DNA of 14,014 nucleotides from Auxenochlorella pyrenoidosa (GCA_001430745.1 KQ481977.1:802729-816742), one strand, 5' to 3'. Shown: positions 1 to 9,634, counted from the first letter of the stretch. Notes: generated by a model not told the origin, from the sequence alone. Translations and numbers: made by a program.

Positions 1-1199
1 CGGGCCACGAAGCCACGCATTGGTGCAGCCAGAAGCGGGCCAGGGCCAGCTGCTTGCTGTAGGTCACGCCCCCTTCAAGGCCGTGCCTCAGGCAGCTGCA
101 GCTGTCGCCACTTGTTTTGCCTCCAAGTCGAGCCTTCCACCGCCAGTGGTGCCTCCCTATATCGCGCGCAGGCGCTGGGTGCGTGCAGGCCCTGCAGCGG
201 GCTTTGGTCGAGACAGCTGGCGAGCAGTTTGCGCGCCTCAGCCCCTCCCAAGAGGCTGTTGCCTCTGTGCAGGTCGGTGCCGGGCGTGTGGTGAGCTGCC
301 AGGTGCTCGCCGCCTTGGGCCGCACGGCAGCGTGGGCGCGCTGCTGCAGCTGCGTGGTGGATGGCCGGGCACCAGGGCATGCCCGCATCGGCTTGCTTGC
401 TGGGGCAGGGCCCCTTGCGCCAGTGGCTCAGCCAAGGTGGACTTGGCAATCTGTGTCATAACCCCCCGCACCCCCACCCACCCGCCTGCAGGACAACAAA
501 GAGCTCGCGGAACGCATAGTGACGGGCGCCAGCGCCGCCACGCTGCGGGCGTGCCTGGCACAGGCCTCCAGCGCGCTGGCCCAAGGGGCCGGCGCCACTG
601 ACAGGCGCGTGTTGCGCCTGCTGGACGAGGCCTGCCTGACTGCACGGGTGCTGCAGCGCGTGTGGGCGGAGCCGCCGCATGCCGCGGCGGCGGCGCTGCA
701 ACGAGCCGAGGCGGCGGTCGCCCGCTCCTGCGCCCACCTGCGCTGCGCCAACCTAGAGGGCTTTGCCAGCGGCCCCGCGGCCGGCAAGGGGCGCGGCTGC
801 AAGCGGTGCGGCGCCTGCCGCGTGGCCTGGTGAGTTGACAGACCAGGGTGCGCTTTGTGGCTGGCAGGTGGCGCCAGCAGGCTGGATTTGTTTGCCAGGT
901 GGCTGCCACCTGGCCAGTTCCGCAGCAGAGCCTCCTGGCTTCTAGCTTGCAGCGAGGACAAGCTGTCTGGTTGTGCTGCTGGCGCGTGTCCCTCTGCTGC
1001 CCCGTCACCCCTGCCCTGTCACTCCTGCTTGCACACGCCCCTCTGCTGCGCTGTCACCCCTGCTGCCGCTGCAACCTGCTGCAGGTACTGCGGCGAGGTG
1101 TGCAGCCACGCAGACTGGAAGGGCGGGCACCGCAAGGCCTGCAAAGAGCTGGCAGCGAGGCGGGCTGGCGCCGGCGGCGCTGCTGGGCCCGGAGCCTGA
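1..1199 (+). CDS. MYND-type zinc finger protein, 3' part (5' end outside window)
   Basis: Four coding segments join in phase: 1-58, 189-290, 492-829 and 1085-1199, with a stop at 1197-1199. The introns are 59-188 (GTAGGT donor), 291-491 (GTGAGC) and 830-1084 (GTGAGT), each ending in CAG. The last two exons together encode a complete MYND finger. Its first cysteine pair is C-A-H-L-R-C, followed by N-L-E-G, C-K-R-C-G-A-C, a W-Y-C-G-E-V-C core, then the H-A-D-W, G-G-H and final R-K-A-C motifs. MYND fingers bind two zinc ions and usually mediate protein-protein contacts, often in chromatin regulators. The C-x4-C spacing and the N-L-x-G motif are, as I know them, typical of the many MYND proteins of chlorophyte algae. 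The region before the finger is Ala/Leu-rich and helical with no other domain recognised. About 203 residues are visible and the start codon lies upstream. The finger is followed by only about 15 residues. The protein's specific role cannot be inferred. The 291 donor could instead be 273; both are phase 0. Confidence 0.8.
949..1063 (+). repeat. Imperfect direct repeat in the last intron of the MYND gene
   Basis: Two copies of a 26 bp pyrimidine-rich unit lie at 990-1015 and 1038-1063, 48 bp apart, with two internal mismatches and a differing last base. A third, partial copy of the GTCACyCCTGC core lies at 1018-1028 between them. The tract sits just upstream of the 1084 acceptor, so it also acts as the polypyrimidine stretch of that intron. 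It looks like a local duplication rather than a mobile element. Confidence 0.5.
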
Positions 1200-2027
1200 C
1201 TGGCTTGCCGCTCTGCCAGAAACACGAGTGATTGCACCTGCTCTGAAGCTAATTGTTAGGCATGAAAAATCATGCTCGCTCTTCAGCGAAACACAGCAGT
1301 GCGCTCACAAGGTAGGTTCAGCAGGGGCAGACGCACTGCAAGCAGGGGTGAAGCTAGGTCTTAGGCACGAGGTGCAAGCTGTGCAGGTTGGGCGTCAGGC
1401 AGGAGCAAGAAAAGCAAATCGACACGGCCAGTGCAATCCCAGGCCAAGACTGGCGGGCCAAGTGCAGTGTTTGCAGGCAAGGTTTTCATCAATCATGCAG
1501 CCTGCAGCCCCCCCACCGCACTCCCATGCATGAATCAGCTGAGAAGCCTGCCGAGTGTTATGTTCCCGGACTGCTTTCTGATGAACATGCCCTGCATCAG
1601 CAGAGCGATAAAAGGAGCAACGGCCGGCTGCGTGCGCACAACGCCCTGCACTCTTCTCCACCGTGCCCAGCCCACCCAGCCTGCGCATGCCTCTCCAGCA
1701 GCCAAAAGTGCCTTACGCCGGGGGAGACAAAATCGGCGGGCAAGTGGATGGGTAAGAATCGTCCAAGGCGGCTGCCAGGATGCCACAGCCCTGCCAAAGC
1801 ACGTGCTGCTTGCAACCTTGAGGTGCAGCATTGGACGAAGGGCGAAACACAAGCAATGCAGAACCGAGTGCAGATAAAAAGGAAAAACTGAAGGGGGCTA
1901 TGTCTGGCGGAAGGAGGCTGGGCTGCAAGTGGCAGTGCTAAACAGGCAACGGCCTGCTGGGCAGGCAAACAAGCAGGCAAGGGAGAGCATAAAGATGCTG
2001 CCGGTTGGAGCCTGGCGGCCCCGCTGC
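1200..2027. other. Convergent intergenic region, no gene seen
   Basis: This 828 bp stretch separates the 3' ends of the MYND gene and the sialidase-fold gene. Open frames here are short, overlap on both strands and give low-complexity translations with no recognisable domain. It must hold both 3' UTRs and poly(A) sites. I saw no TGTAA, the poly(A) signal of Chlamydomonas, on either strand. Local AT-rich patches occur near 1250-1275 and 1872-1890. A CACGTG hexamer lies at 1800-1805, which is not informative on its own. Confidence 0.6.
1260..1275. repeat. Short perfect inverted repeat in the 3' flank of the MYND gene
   Basis: GCATGA and TCATGC form a perfect 6 bp stem around an AAAA loop, about 60 bp after the MYND stop codon. 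It could form a small hairpin in the 3' UTR. A six-base stem can arise by chance, so no function is claimed. Confidence 0.4.
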
Positions 2028-2417
2028 CTATCTGTATGGTTGGTCTTCGTAGCCCTCGTCACCCGCAGCCGCCTCGCCTGCCGGCTTGCCCGTCGGCGGC
2101 ACTGGCTGCCCCTGCAGATCCTGCTGCTGATTTGTGGTGCCAGCCGCCTTGACTTCTGCCGCCGGCGGCTTCTGCTGCTCCGGCTCCGGCGGCCCTCCTG
2201 GCTGCGACTCCGCCTGCTGCGGCGCCTTCTGCTCTGCTGGCTGCTGCTGCTGCTGCTGCTGCTGGTCTGCGCCGCCCCTCGCCGCCGCGTCGGCGGCCGC
2301 GGCGGCGGCCTCTGCTGCCTGCCGCTTGGCCACCTCTTTCGTGAAGGAGCTGCCGCCCTCTGCCCGCTCCACCTCATCTTTCATGGATGTGCGCCGAGGG
2401 TGCTGGCTGTACTCGCC
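2028..2417 (-). other. Exon 21: Gln/Ala/Pro-rich C-terminal tail
   Basis: The last exon encodes about 129 residues after the propeller. It opens with a charged helix-like part (K-D-E-V-E-R, F-T-K-E-V-A-K-R), followed by an Ala-rich run, eight consecutive Gln residues (about 720-727) and a Pro/Gln/Glu-rich stretch that ends acidic. It has no recognised domain and is probably disordered. Confidence 0.7.
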
Positions 2418-5400
2418 CTGCAAGGCAGCAGGCGGGCGGAGCAATGCCGTCAGGAGAGGCGCATGGGCAAGGGCAGCCCCAGGGCAGAATGACCGCCCCA
2501 CCCCCATCAGCACCCGCCCGACAAGGCAGCAGGGTGCACAGGGAGCGCCGCCGGCGATGCTGCAGGCAGCCTGATCTCCCGCCCAGGCTGCCGGCTCGCC
2601 CCGGTCATTCCCTCCCCTAGCGTGCTCCCCACCTCGAACGCCGCCCACTCGATGTTTGCATAGTGCCGGAAGTTGCGTACCCTGGGCGCATGGGGGGCAT
2701 TGGGGGTGGCATGGCGGATCACAGCCCAGGCTTGGCAACAAGGCTCGACGACGGCATCCAGGCGACCCAGCCGACCTCTCAGCATGGGCGCGTGTGCCGT
2801 GGCGCCGTGTGGCCGCGCAGCGTGGCCTGGGTGCCCCACCTGATGGCTGCTGCACACAGGACACCCAAGCGCAAATCATGCGAGCCGCGACAGCCCCATG
2901 AGGGCGAGCCGCCACGGCGACCTTTGAACCCTGGATGCAAACCCTAGGGCAGTGGTTGTGAGAGGGGCGCACCGGTGGAAGGCAATGGTGTTGGAGTTGT
3001 GGTTGTTGTAGTATGTGTTGAGGGGGGCGTCGGAGTTCTTGGCCCAGGGCGCAAAGGCGGCGCGCGTGACGATCAGCAGGTCCTGGCCTGCAGCCATGCG
3101 GCCGGGAGGGTGGGTGCGTGGGTGGGCCAGGGGGGGGGGGCGGGGGGGCGCCCATTTGGGCGCGAGCAGCCGCTTGTCAGAGCTGCGGTCGCAGCCCCCG
3201 CACGCTGCCAGCAGGGGGCGGCTTGGTGCAGCAGCCAGGGTAGTGAGCGGTTTTTTGGTGTGCGGCAGTCCAACCCAAAGCTGAGGGCGAAGAGCCAGTG
3301 GGGGCCACGGCCACGCACCGTCGACCATCATGTGCGGGTAGGCAAAGTGGCGCCCCAGGTTCAGGTGGTAGTCCACCATACCGGCCAGCATCCAGCTGAC
3401 CAGATTGCTGCAGGCGCGCGTGCGGGAGGGGTGGCGCCACGGGGGAGGGATGAGAGCGCAAACACAGCTTGGGAGAGCGCCAAGCGGGCGGGCAGGTGGG
3501 CGCGTGGGGCTCGCCAGGCTCATGCTAGGCACATGCTGTTATGCACAGGCCGGTGATGCGATGGGCGCACCTTGCATCCTTCCCACATGCCATGCACAAC
3601 TGTCAAAGCGCGTCGTGTGCCGCGTCTCTATTGCTGCCATCCCTCCCAAACCCCAACTCCCGCGTCACCCCTGGCTCCCCCACCTGCTGTAATACAGTGC
3701 CAGCGTGGAGCGGTCCACCTCGCACTTGCTGCAGGCAGGAGGTGCCAGGGCTGGCAGGTTCAAGGTGCGGCTCTGTAGGGCCCGGGCTGCCGGAGCCTCC
3801 AGGCCCCTCCGCACTCCAGCCCAAGCCAGGGCTGCAGGCTGGTGCCGCCGACACACGTGGCGGTTGGGTCCCTGGCCGTGCGCTCAATTGGCCGCACCCT
3901 GCACCGTGGCAAGCCCACCTGAAGGCTGTGATGTGCAGGTTGGGGTGGGTGCCGTCCTCTTTGGCTGGCTGCTTCCAGTTTCGGGTGGCGTCCCGATTGT
4001 AGTTGGTGACCATCCAGTATAGGTCAGACACCTGCGGGGGTGTGTGGGGGTGTGTGGGCCAAGGATGGGGCGGGCGGTTGCAAGCTGACGGGCGTTTAGC
4101 TGGGCGTGCGGTGCAGGGCCGCAGGCATCAGTAGGCAGGGCGGGGGTAAGGACCTGCTGGGGCAGCGAGGCGTGCAGTGGGCTGCCGCCAGCATGCGTCG
4201 CCCGTGGTGACTTCTGCCGGGAGGACGTGGCGCTGTGAGCACAACCCATGCGGCTGCACACGAGCCCATGGCAGCGCTGCTCCCAGGGCAGGGCAGAGCG
4301 GGGCAGCCCCCAGGGCAGAGCAAGGCCTCCCCCAGGGCAGGGCAGGGCTGCTCCCCCGCACCTCGTCATACAGGACAGCCGGGTGGCCCACCCCCAGCCC
4401 CGGCACAAAGGTGTAGCGCAGGAAGCGGCCCGCCAGCTGGCCGGCGGTGCCGTTGGCGCCGGCGGCGCCGATGCCGGCGCCGGCGGGGCGCAGCGGCGCG
4501 TCGTCAAACTCCACCAGGGCTGCCAGGTCGCACAGCACGTCATTGTTGACGCGCATGATGGATAGCAGCTTGCCGTTGGCTGCAGGGCCACGGGGGAAGG
4601 GCAGGGAACAGACCTCGTTCGTGAGACTCCTTAATGGCGATTTGAGCGGCAGCTGAAGAAAGCAGGCTGCGTCCATGGCTGCCAGGGAGGCAAGGCCCCT
4701 GGGCCAGGCCGCAGCATGGGGCCGGAATGGCGCAGTAACCAAGCAGGACCAAAGCTGGTTGGTGCAGCTGCCATGGCGACAGCGGCACAGCCAGGGCATG
4801 GGACCAGGTGGTGGCCCGTCGGCCGACGGCCGCGAGCGCGGCGGCGGGCAATGTGTGTAGGGGCGCGCGGGCGGGGCGGCTGCACGGATGACGGCCGCGC
4901 GCACGATTCCGTGGCCCCTGCAGCAAGCGCACCTCCCCGCCTGTCCCGCTGCCGCGTGAGCACGCCCTCCATCCAGTACAGGCTGCCAAAGCCGGCCTCC
5001 CACGCGCTGCAAGGAGGGACAGGGGCCAGCACGCGGCCGATATGCAGCAGCGCATTGTGGCAGAGCCTCCTAGAGCTCGTGGCTGCCTGCACGTGGCCCC
5101 CAGGTCCCCTGCGGACGCTGCCCTGGCACCCCAGGCAGGCTGCGACGGTGTGAAGAAACCCTGTGACCACAAACGAGCCCGGTGCCACATATGAGGCAGC
5201 TATATGCGCCGGCGCCAGCGCCGCACCTCGAGGTGTCCAGGCCGGGCACATCAAATCCGATGATCGACTTGCGCACCTGCCGCACAGGCGGCGGCGGGGG
5301 GCAGCGCCTCAGCAAGCTGTGCAGGGGAAACGGCGACAAGTACCACGGCTGCGGCTGCCCAGAGCCCAGTGCCGCAGGCAGCCCGCAGGCCCTGGCCGGC

Positions 5401-8400
5401 CGGCTGGCAGGCACCAGCACCCTGCCCCCTCCCTGCAATTGCCAGCACGCGGCCACGCACCTCTGCATCCCCCCTGAAGGCGGCATCAAACATCTCCCGC
5501 ATCTCATTACTGTACAGGCTGGCGGGGTTGCCCACGCCGGGGGAGAGCGTCCAGGCGGCGGGGTCCCGCAGGTCTGCAGGGGGCAGGGCCAGCGCGGCGC
5601 GGGGTGGGTGGCCGCGCACAGGGCGCTGGGCGGGCCGTGCGCATGATGCGTGCCTGGCGGGTGGGGCCACAAAGACCCGCCTGGCGGCGATGCAGGCAGC
5701 ATGCAGAGTCTGGCAGCGGGGGCAAATGTAGGGGCCTGGCGCGGGCCTCAAGCCTTTGTGCCAGGGGCTGGGCGGGTGTGGCGGGCTCCCCAGGGCCTCG
5801 GGGCAGTTCTCTCAGACAAGCGCGCAAAAATAAGGCAGAAACGTTCCCCTGGGCAGAATGACAGCATGGCGGGCTACGCCTCGCCCCGGCGTGATCACCT
5901 GCTGTCTCATCCGCGCTCATCGCCATTGCCACCCAGTCCACCCCTCCGTAGATGTGGGCGCCTGCGGGCAGGCAGGAGGCCGGGGGTTGGGGTGGGGGTT
6001 GGGGTGGGGGGGGCGGCAGGTTGCACCCTTGCACGAGGCAGCGTGCGCAAGTCGCCGCCAGCCTGCGGCCCTGCCCTGGTGTGGGTGGTACAGGCATGGC
6101 ATGCACGGGCGCCGCCGCCACTCACTCGAAGCAAACGACAGCGTGCTGTTCACGGGCAGAGTCACGCCCTCCTTCTGCCAGAAGAGGTTGAAGCGCTCCA
6201 GGCGGGCGCTGCAGGGGGGGCCACGGCCAGGGGCGCGCAGGCCGGCAGCTGATCAGCAGGAGGCAGGCGGGACGCGAGAGGCCACGCACTGGTGCCGCGC
6301 GCGCAGCCGGCTCTCGACGGCTGCACACGCGCGCCTTGCTGGTGCTTCGGCAGCACGCTGCCGCTTGGGACCACCCTGTGCAACGACCGGGGCCCTCACC
6401 GAATGACCTTCTCGGCCGGAAGGATCTCGGAAATGCGGAAGAAGACGGCCCGGCCGCCCAGCGGCACCTGCGACCGGCAAGCCCGGGCCAAGGCTAGGGC
6501 GGGTGGAGCAGGAGCGTGGCCAGGCCAGGCCAGGCAGCAGTGTGGCAGGGAGGGTCGCCAGCCAGCTAGGCCGCTGCGGCCTGCAGCGGCAGACGGCGCC
6601 TCGCCTCGGGCGAGGGGCACGGCTGTGCGCTGGCGGGCTGCATGCAAAAGCTTGCGGCAGCCCTTTCGCGCCCGCCTCAGGCGACCGCCCAGGGACCAGG
6701 CCAGAGGAGACGAGCTGGCGCTTCAGGCAGCGGCTCGGCCAGGCGCAAGACGCACACCCCTGGGTGCTCCCACCATCCCGGCGTGCCCCGCCCTGTTGGG
6801 CCTGAGCCCCACACTCATGCGCCAACCCCGAGCCCTGAAGTCAGTATGATGGCCGTACCTTGACCAGAGTGTAGGTCACAAAGCTGTTGGTGCTGGCCAC
6901 GTGGAGGTCGACAAAGGGCGCGTGCTGCCAGGTGGGGCCGCCCACGCCGCCCTGCACCTCGATCCTCGCCTCCTGCTCACGGGAAGGGGCGGGCAGGGCG
7001 CGGCGGTGGATGCCGGCCGGGCCCGCGGAAGCCGCGAGGAATGGCACGCCCTGAGCAAGCGCCAGTCCCTCAGCTGCCAGCGCACGCTGCCCAAGGGGTA
7101 CCAGCAACCCCCGCGCTGCGGGCAGGAAGGTGTGAACCTGTGCGGCCCCCCACCATGCTGCGCCCCACCTGTGTGAGCGTGGTCGCCAGCAGCGGCACGC
7201 CCATGGAGGGGATGACCTCGAATGCCTTGGTGACCCGCCCGTACGATACATCCACGCCGTTGTTGGCAGACACCACGCTGAACGTCTTTGTCAGCTTCGT
7301 GGGTGCAGACCAGCTCGCGCCTGCATACCGCACATGTGCGCAGCAGAGCCGCAAGCCGCTGGTGAGGGGGGCAGACCCTAAGGCAGAAGGACGGCAGCGG
7401 TGTTGCTCCCCTCCGTTCCTGACAGCGGCCGGGTCATCAAACCTTTGCTGCCACTGTCTGCGCCGCAAACTTAGTGTGCAGGGGGTGCGGTGTGGGCAGA
7501 GGGTGCTCAGCCCGGCCAGCAAACAACATGCGTGCGACCAGCCATTGCCTGTGCACGCCCCGTTCTTGCTGCTCGACCCGCATTCCCAGCTTTGCCCGGC
7601 CACAGAACTCGCACAGCCGGCCACAAAGCTCGAAGAGGGGGGGGGCGCGCCCACCCTTGTCGTCCAGCATCTTGGAGATGACCAGGTTGTTGTCCTTGCT
7701 GAAGTGGCGCTCCGTGCCCATCAGGTAGACGCCGCTGGCGCAGGAGAAGATCTGCAGGGGGGGGGTGGGGGGGGTGGGGGGGGGTCGCATGAGGGAGAGA
7801 GCGCGTGTGAGCAGTGCAGCACACCACCGCTGCCCACGAAGCGCGCCTGCCGCTGCTGCCGCTGCTGCTGCGTGCACCGACCCTACCCACCCCCCGCCCC
7901 GCACCTGCGGCCAGTTCATGGGGCCCACCGACGCGGCGCGCTGCCAGGAGCTGCCGCCGTCGTCGGATGAGTATATCAGCTTCATGGTGGTCTCCTTGGT
8001 CTGGCCCCAGGTCACGGAGCTGCAGGGTGGGTTCGGTTGTGTGGGTGGGGCTAGGCAGCGGCGGGGAGGGCTGGGATCCACGGGGGCAGGGGCGGCGCCG
8101 CGTCCCTGTGCCGTCCTGGCCGGTGCGCCGGCAGCTGCCAGGCCTCGCAATGGCACTGCTGGCGAGTGGGCCATGGCAGCAGCATGACCCCTGGCAACGG
8201 AATCCAAAACCAGGGCGCGCCCCATCCCAAGCCCAGTCGCACCACTTCCCTGTGCAACAACCGCCCGCAGGCAAGCGTGCGTTGCACCGTGGCACACGCG
8301 CTGCCCTCACCGTTCAAGCGCCACCAGCAGCCGGCCGCTGGGCAGCTTGACGATGCTGGGGCTGGCAACGTACTGCCCCTTGCTGTCAATGCGCACTGCG

Positions 8401-9547
8401 AGCGCACGGCAGGCCAGCATCCGGGGTGGGACAGACAGATCAGCTCGATCAGCACTGCTGGCTGCAGCTGCGATGACAATCTCGAACGCTATAACTTTGG
8501 CATGCCAAGGCTCCTACTTAACCCCAAATCAGCTACTACGTGACTAAAGGCATGCAGCTGTGGCGGGGCGCACCGATGGCAGCCGCCGGCTGCTCCGAAA
8601 TCTTGTCAGCGGGCGAGAACTGGCGGCGGTGCTTGTCCTGCGGCCAAGCAGGGGCCGGCACAGGACGCGAGGTGACGGCACTGCCCAAGATGCAAGAGTC
8701 GGATTCGGCCATTGACTGAGGTTGTCTGCCTGGCAGGCCAAGGCAGGCTGTCCAACACCCCATGTGTTTGGAGCCAGCAGCGCCCACAGCCGGTCCCCAG
8801 GCCTCTGCCCCCGCACACACCGCTCCCGGCAGCCCCCAGCGCGCCGCACGCGCAGCCAGCGCCCAGCTGGGCGGGACGTGCAGCACCCACCAGGTCAAAT
8901 TTGATCTCCTCGGTCCACCCCTGCATCTCCTTGGCCCGCGCCGCCAGCCCCTTCTCCAGCTCGCCCAGCTCGCTCCGCGTCGCCTGCAGCTCCTTGCGCG
9001 TGGCGTCCCGGTCCGACTGGGCATCCGCCAGCGCTCGGCGCAGTTCCTCCAGGGCCTGTGGGGGGCACAAAGGGTGCGGGCGCAGTGGAGAGCAGCGCAG
9101 CCGGGGCAGCAGCGGCCTCGGGGGCCACACCGCAGGGCCGCGGGCACGGCGGCGCTGCAGATACAAGCGGAGGAGCTGGCAGCCAGCGCTGAGATGCGCG
9201 CGTCAGGCGAGGTTGCGGATAAGACTCCCGTGCCACTCCCCAAGCTGCCGGCCGGAAGCCAGCACGGGCCAGGGCGCCCATCCAACCGCCGAGAGTGACT
9301 GCGGCGTGATGCACTCCTGCAACCCTGCCAGGACAGCACCTAACAGACAACGAGCCTTGCCATCTTCACAAAATTGCTCGCAGCAACCTAGACCAGCCAG
9401 CAATTGGGGCCGAACCTGGGCCTGCTCCTTTGATGTGGCGGCAGCCGAGCGGTAGAGCACCAGCGGCAGCGCTGCGACGAGGCACGCCGCCAGCAGCACC
9501 AGCAGCAGCCCTCGCGGCTGTTGAGGCCGCGTGCGGTGATCCACCAT
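2028..9547 (-). CDS. Type II membrane protein with sialidase-fold (BNR/Asp-box) domain
   Basis: Exons in coding order: 9547-9416, 9055-8891, 8637-8574, 8395-8311, 8019-7905, 7751-7655, 7320-7169, 6972-6859, 6467-6400, 6208-6126, 5961-5899, 5573-5461, 5276-5227, 5006-4933, 4579-4362, 4031-3919, 3728-3684, 3407-3319, 3087-2973, 2681-2633, 2417-2028. They total 2394 bases, 797 residues and a TAG stop, with every junction GT-AG, in phase and free of stops. The ATG at 9547 is the first in its frame and is followed directly by the membrane anchor. The order is signal anchor (13-32), coiled coil (about 38-95), six-bladed-propeller type domain (about 115-665) and a low-complexity tail. The propeller carries two Asp-boxes and ends in the H-x-N-S-N-T-I-A-F-H-R-V-R-N-F-R motif that I know from bacterial proteins annotated exo-alpha-sialidase. 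Two N-glycosylation sequons (N-S-T in exon 10, N-G-T in exon 15) fit a luminal or extracellular domain. The substrate is unknown and activity is not proven. Exon 8's acceptor could be 3 bp further in; the rest is well constrained. Confidence 0.85.
2241..2264 (-). repeat. (CAG)8 trinucleotide repeat coding for polyglutamine
   Basis: Eight perfect CTG units on the plus strand read as CAG on the coding strand and encode the eight Gln residues of the tail. Such pure triplet runs are prone to length variation. GC-rich triplet runs on both sides extend the low-complexity zone to about 2180-2310. Confidence 0.9.
3130..3148 (+). repeat. Poly(G) tract in an intron of the sialidase-fold gene
   Basis: Eleven G followed by C and seven more G lie in the intron between exons 18 and 19 of the minus-strand gene. 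In the transcript it reads as a C-rich tract about 45 bases before the exon 19 acceptor. It may be an error-prone site for sequencing. Confidence 0.7.
4036..4055 (+). repeat. Tandem 10 bp repeat, two units
   Basis: The unit GGGGGTGTGT occurs twice in direct succession just outside the exon 16 acceptor of the minus-strand gene, in the intron upstream of exon 16. Confidence 0.6.
4282..4345 (+). repeat. Clustered CCCAGGGCAG repeats in an intron
   Basis: Three copies of the CCCAGGGCAG motif start at about 4282, 4309 and 4331, with further GGGCAG units between and after them. They lie between exons 15 and 16 of the sialidase-fold gene, near the exon 15 donor. This fits local slippage or unequal duplication. 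Confidence 0.5.
5982..6015 (+). repeat. G-tract tandem repeat with G-quadruplex potential
   Basis: A 12 bp unit, GGGGGTTGGGGT, occurs twice (5982-5993, 5994-6005) and is followed by a run of eight G. Five G-tracts of at least four bases are separated by loops of one or two T, a strong G-quadruplex pattern. It lies 20 bp upstream (in transcript sense) of the exon 11 acceptor of the minus-strand gene, where the RNA reads as C-rich, so any quadruplex would form on the non-template DNA strand relative to the plus direction rather than in this mRNA. Confidence 0.75.
7757..7784 (+). repeat. G9-T-G8-T-G9 tract in an intron
   Basis: Three long G runs interrupted by single T residues lie directly beside the exon 6 acceptor of the sialidase-fold gene. 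In the transcript they give an almost pure C polypyrimidine tract ending at the CAG acceptor (7752-7753 complement). Confidence 0.8.
8891..9547 (-). other. Exons 1-2: signal anchor and coiled-coil stalk of the sialidase-fold protein
   Basis: Exon 1 encodes a basic N-terminus (several Arg within residues 1-12) followed by about 20 hydrophobic residues rich in Leu, Ala and Val, then an Arg. This is the pattern of a type II signal anchor without an obvious cleavage site. Exon 2 (55 residues) is strongly charged and helical, with Leu and Ala at heptad spacing from A-L-E-E-L to E-M-Q-G-W, and reads as a coiled coil. The layout resembles Golgi or plasma-membrane enzymes held on a stalk. The localisation is an inference from this architecture. 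Confidence 0.75.
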
Positions 9548-9634
9548 CGGTGCTGCGTGCCTCAGGTCCGCATGAGCCGGGAGAGCAGGGCGGGAGGGCG
9601 GGAGGGCAGCAGGCGGGGTGGCTGGGCCGATCGA

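Larger units (their letters stand above)
2633..8637 (-). other. Exons 3-20: sialidase-fold beta-propeller domain
   Basis: The domain begins at V-R-I-D (exons 3-4) with S-P-S-I-V-K-L-P-S-G-R-L-L, the usual first-blade pattern of sialidase-fold proteins. An Asp-box follows (S167, D169, G171, S173, W174). Next come N-W-P-Q-I-F and L-M-G-T-E-R-H (exons 5-6), and a second Asp-box with D218, G220, S222 and W223 split by an intron. The middle blades include D-P-A-A-W-T-L-S, Y-W-M-E-G and K-L-L-S-I-M-R-V. The last blades include L-Y-W-M-V-T-N, S-N-L-V-S-W and D-L-L-I-V-T-R. These elements occur in the same order in the bacterial family that I recall as 'sialidase family protein'. Of the classical active-site set (Arg triad, Asp, Glu, Tyr), I can point to candidate Arg residues but cannot assign them without a structure. 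Confidence 0.75.

Noticed and set aside
238..1008. Long minus-strand open frame of 256 codons
   Set aside because: It is the antisense shadow of the MYND gene. Its translation is Arg/Pro/Ala-rich with no domain, as expected in GC-rich DNA.
1929..2492. Plus-strand Leu/Arg-rich 187-codon frame
   Set aside because: It is antisense to the Gln/Ala-rich last exon. The leucine runs are just CTG repeats read in the wrong direction.
2028..3155. Single uninterrupted 375-codon frame at the end of the sialidase-fold gene
   Set aside because: Only the last 390 bases are the true exon. The upstream part reads through introns and gives low-complexity protein, while the real neighbouring exons lie in other frames with matching splice phases.
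5982..6015. Telomere-like TTGGGG repeat
   Set aside because: Only two 12 bp units are present, they sit within an intron, and the known Chlorella telomere repeat is TTTAGGG.
8536..9339. Minus-strand 267-codon frame in the 5' part of the sialidase-fold gene
   Set aside because: Only the segment 8574-8637 is coding. The rest is intron or an out-of-frame reading of the coiled-coil exon.
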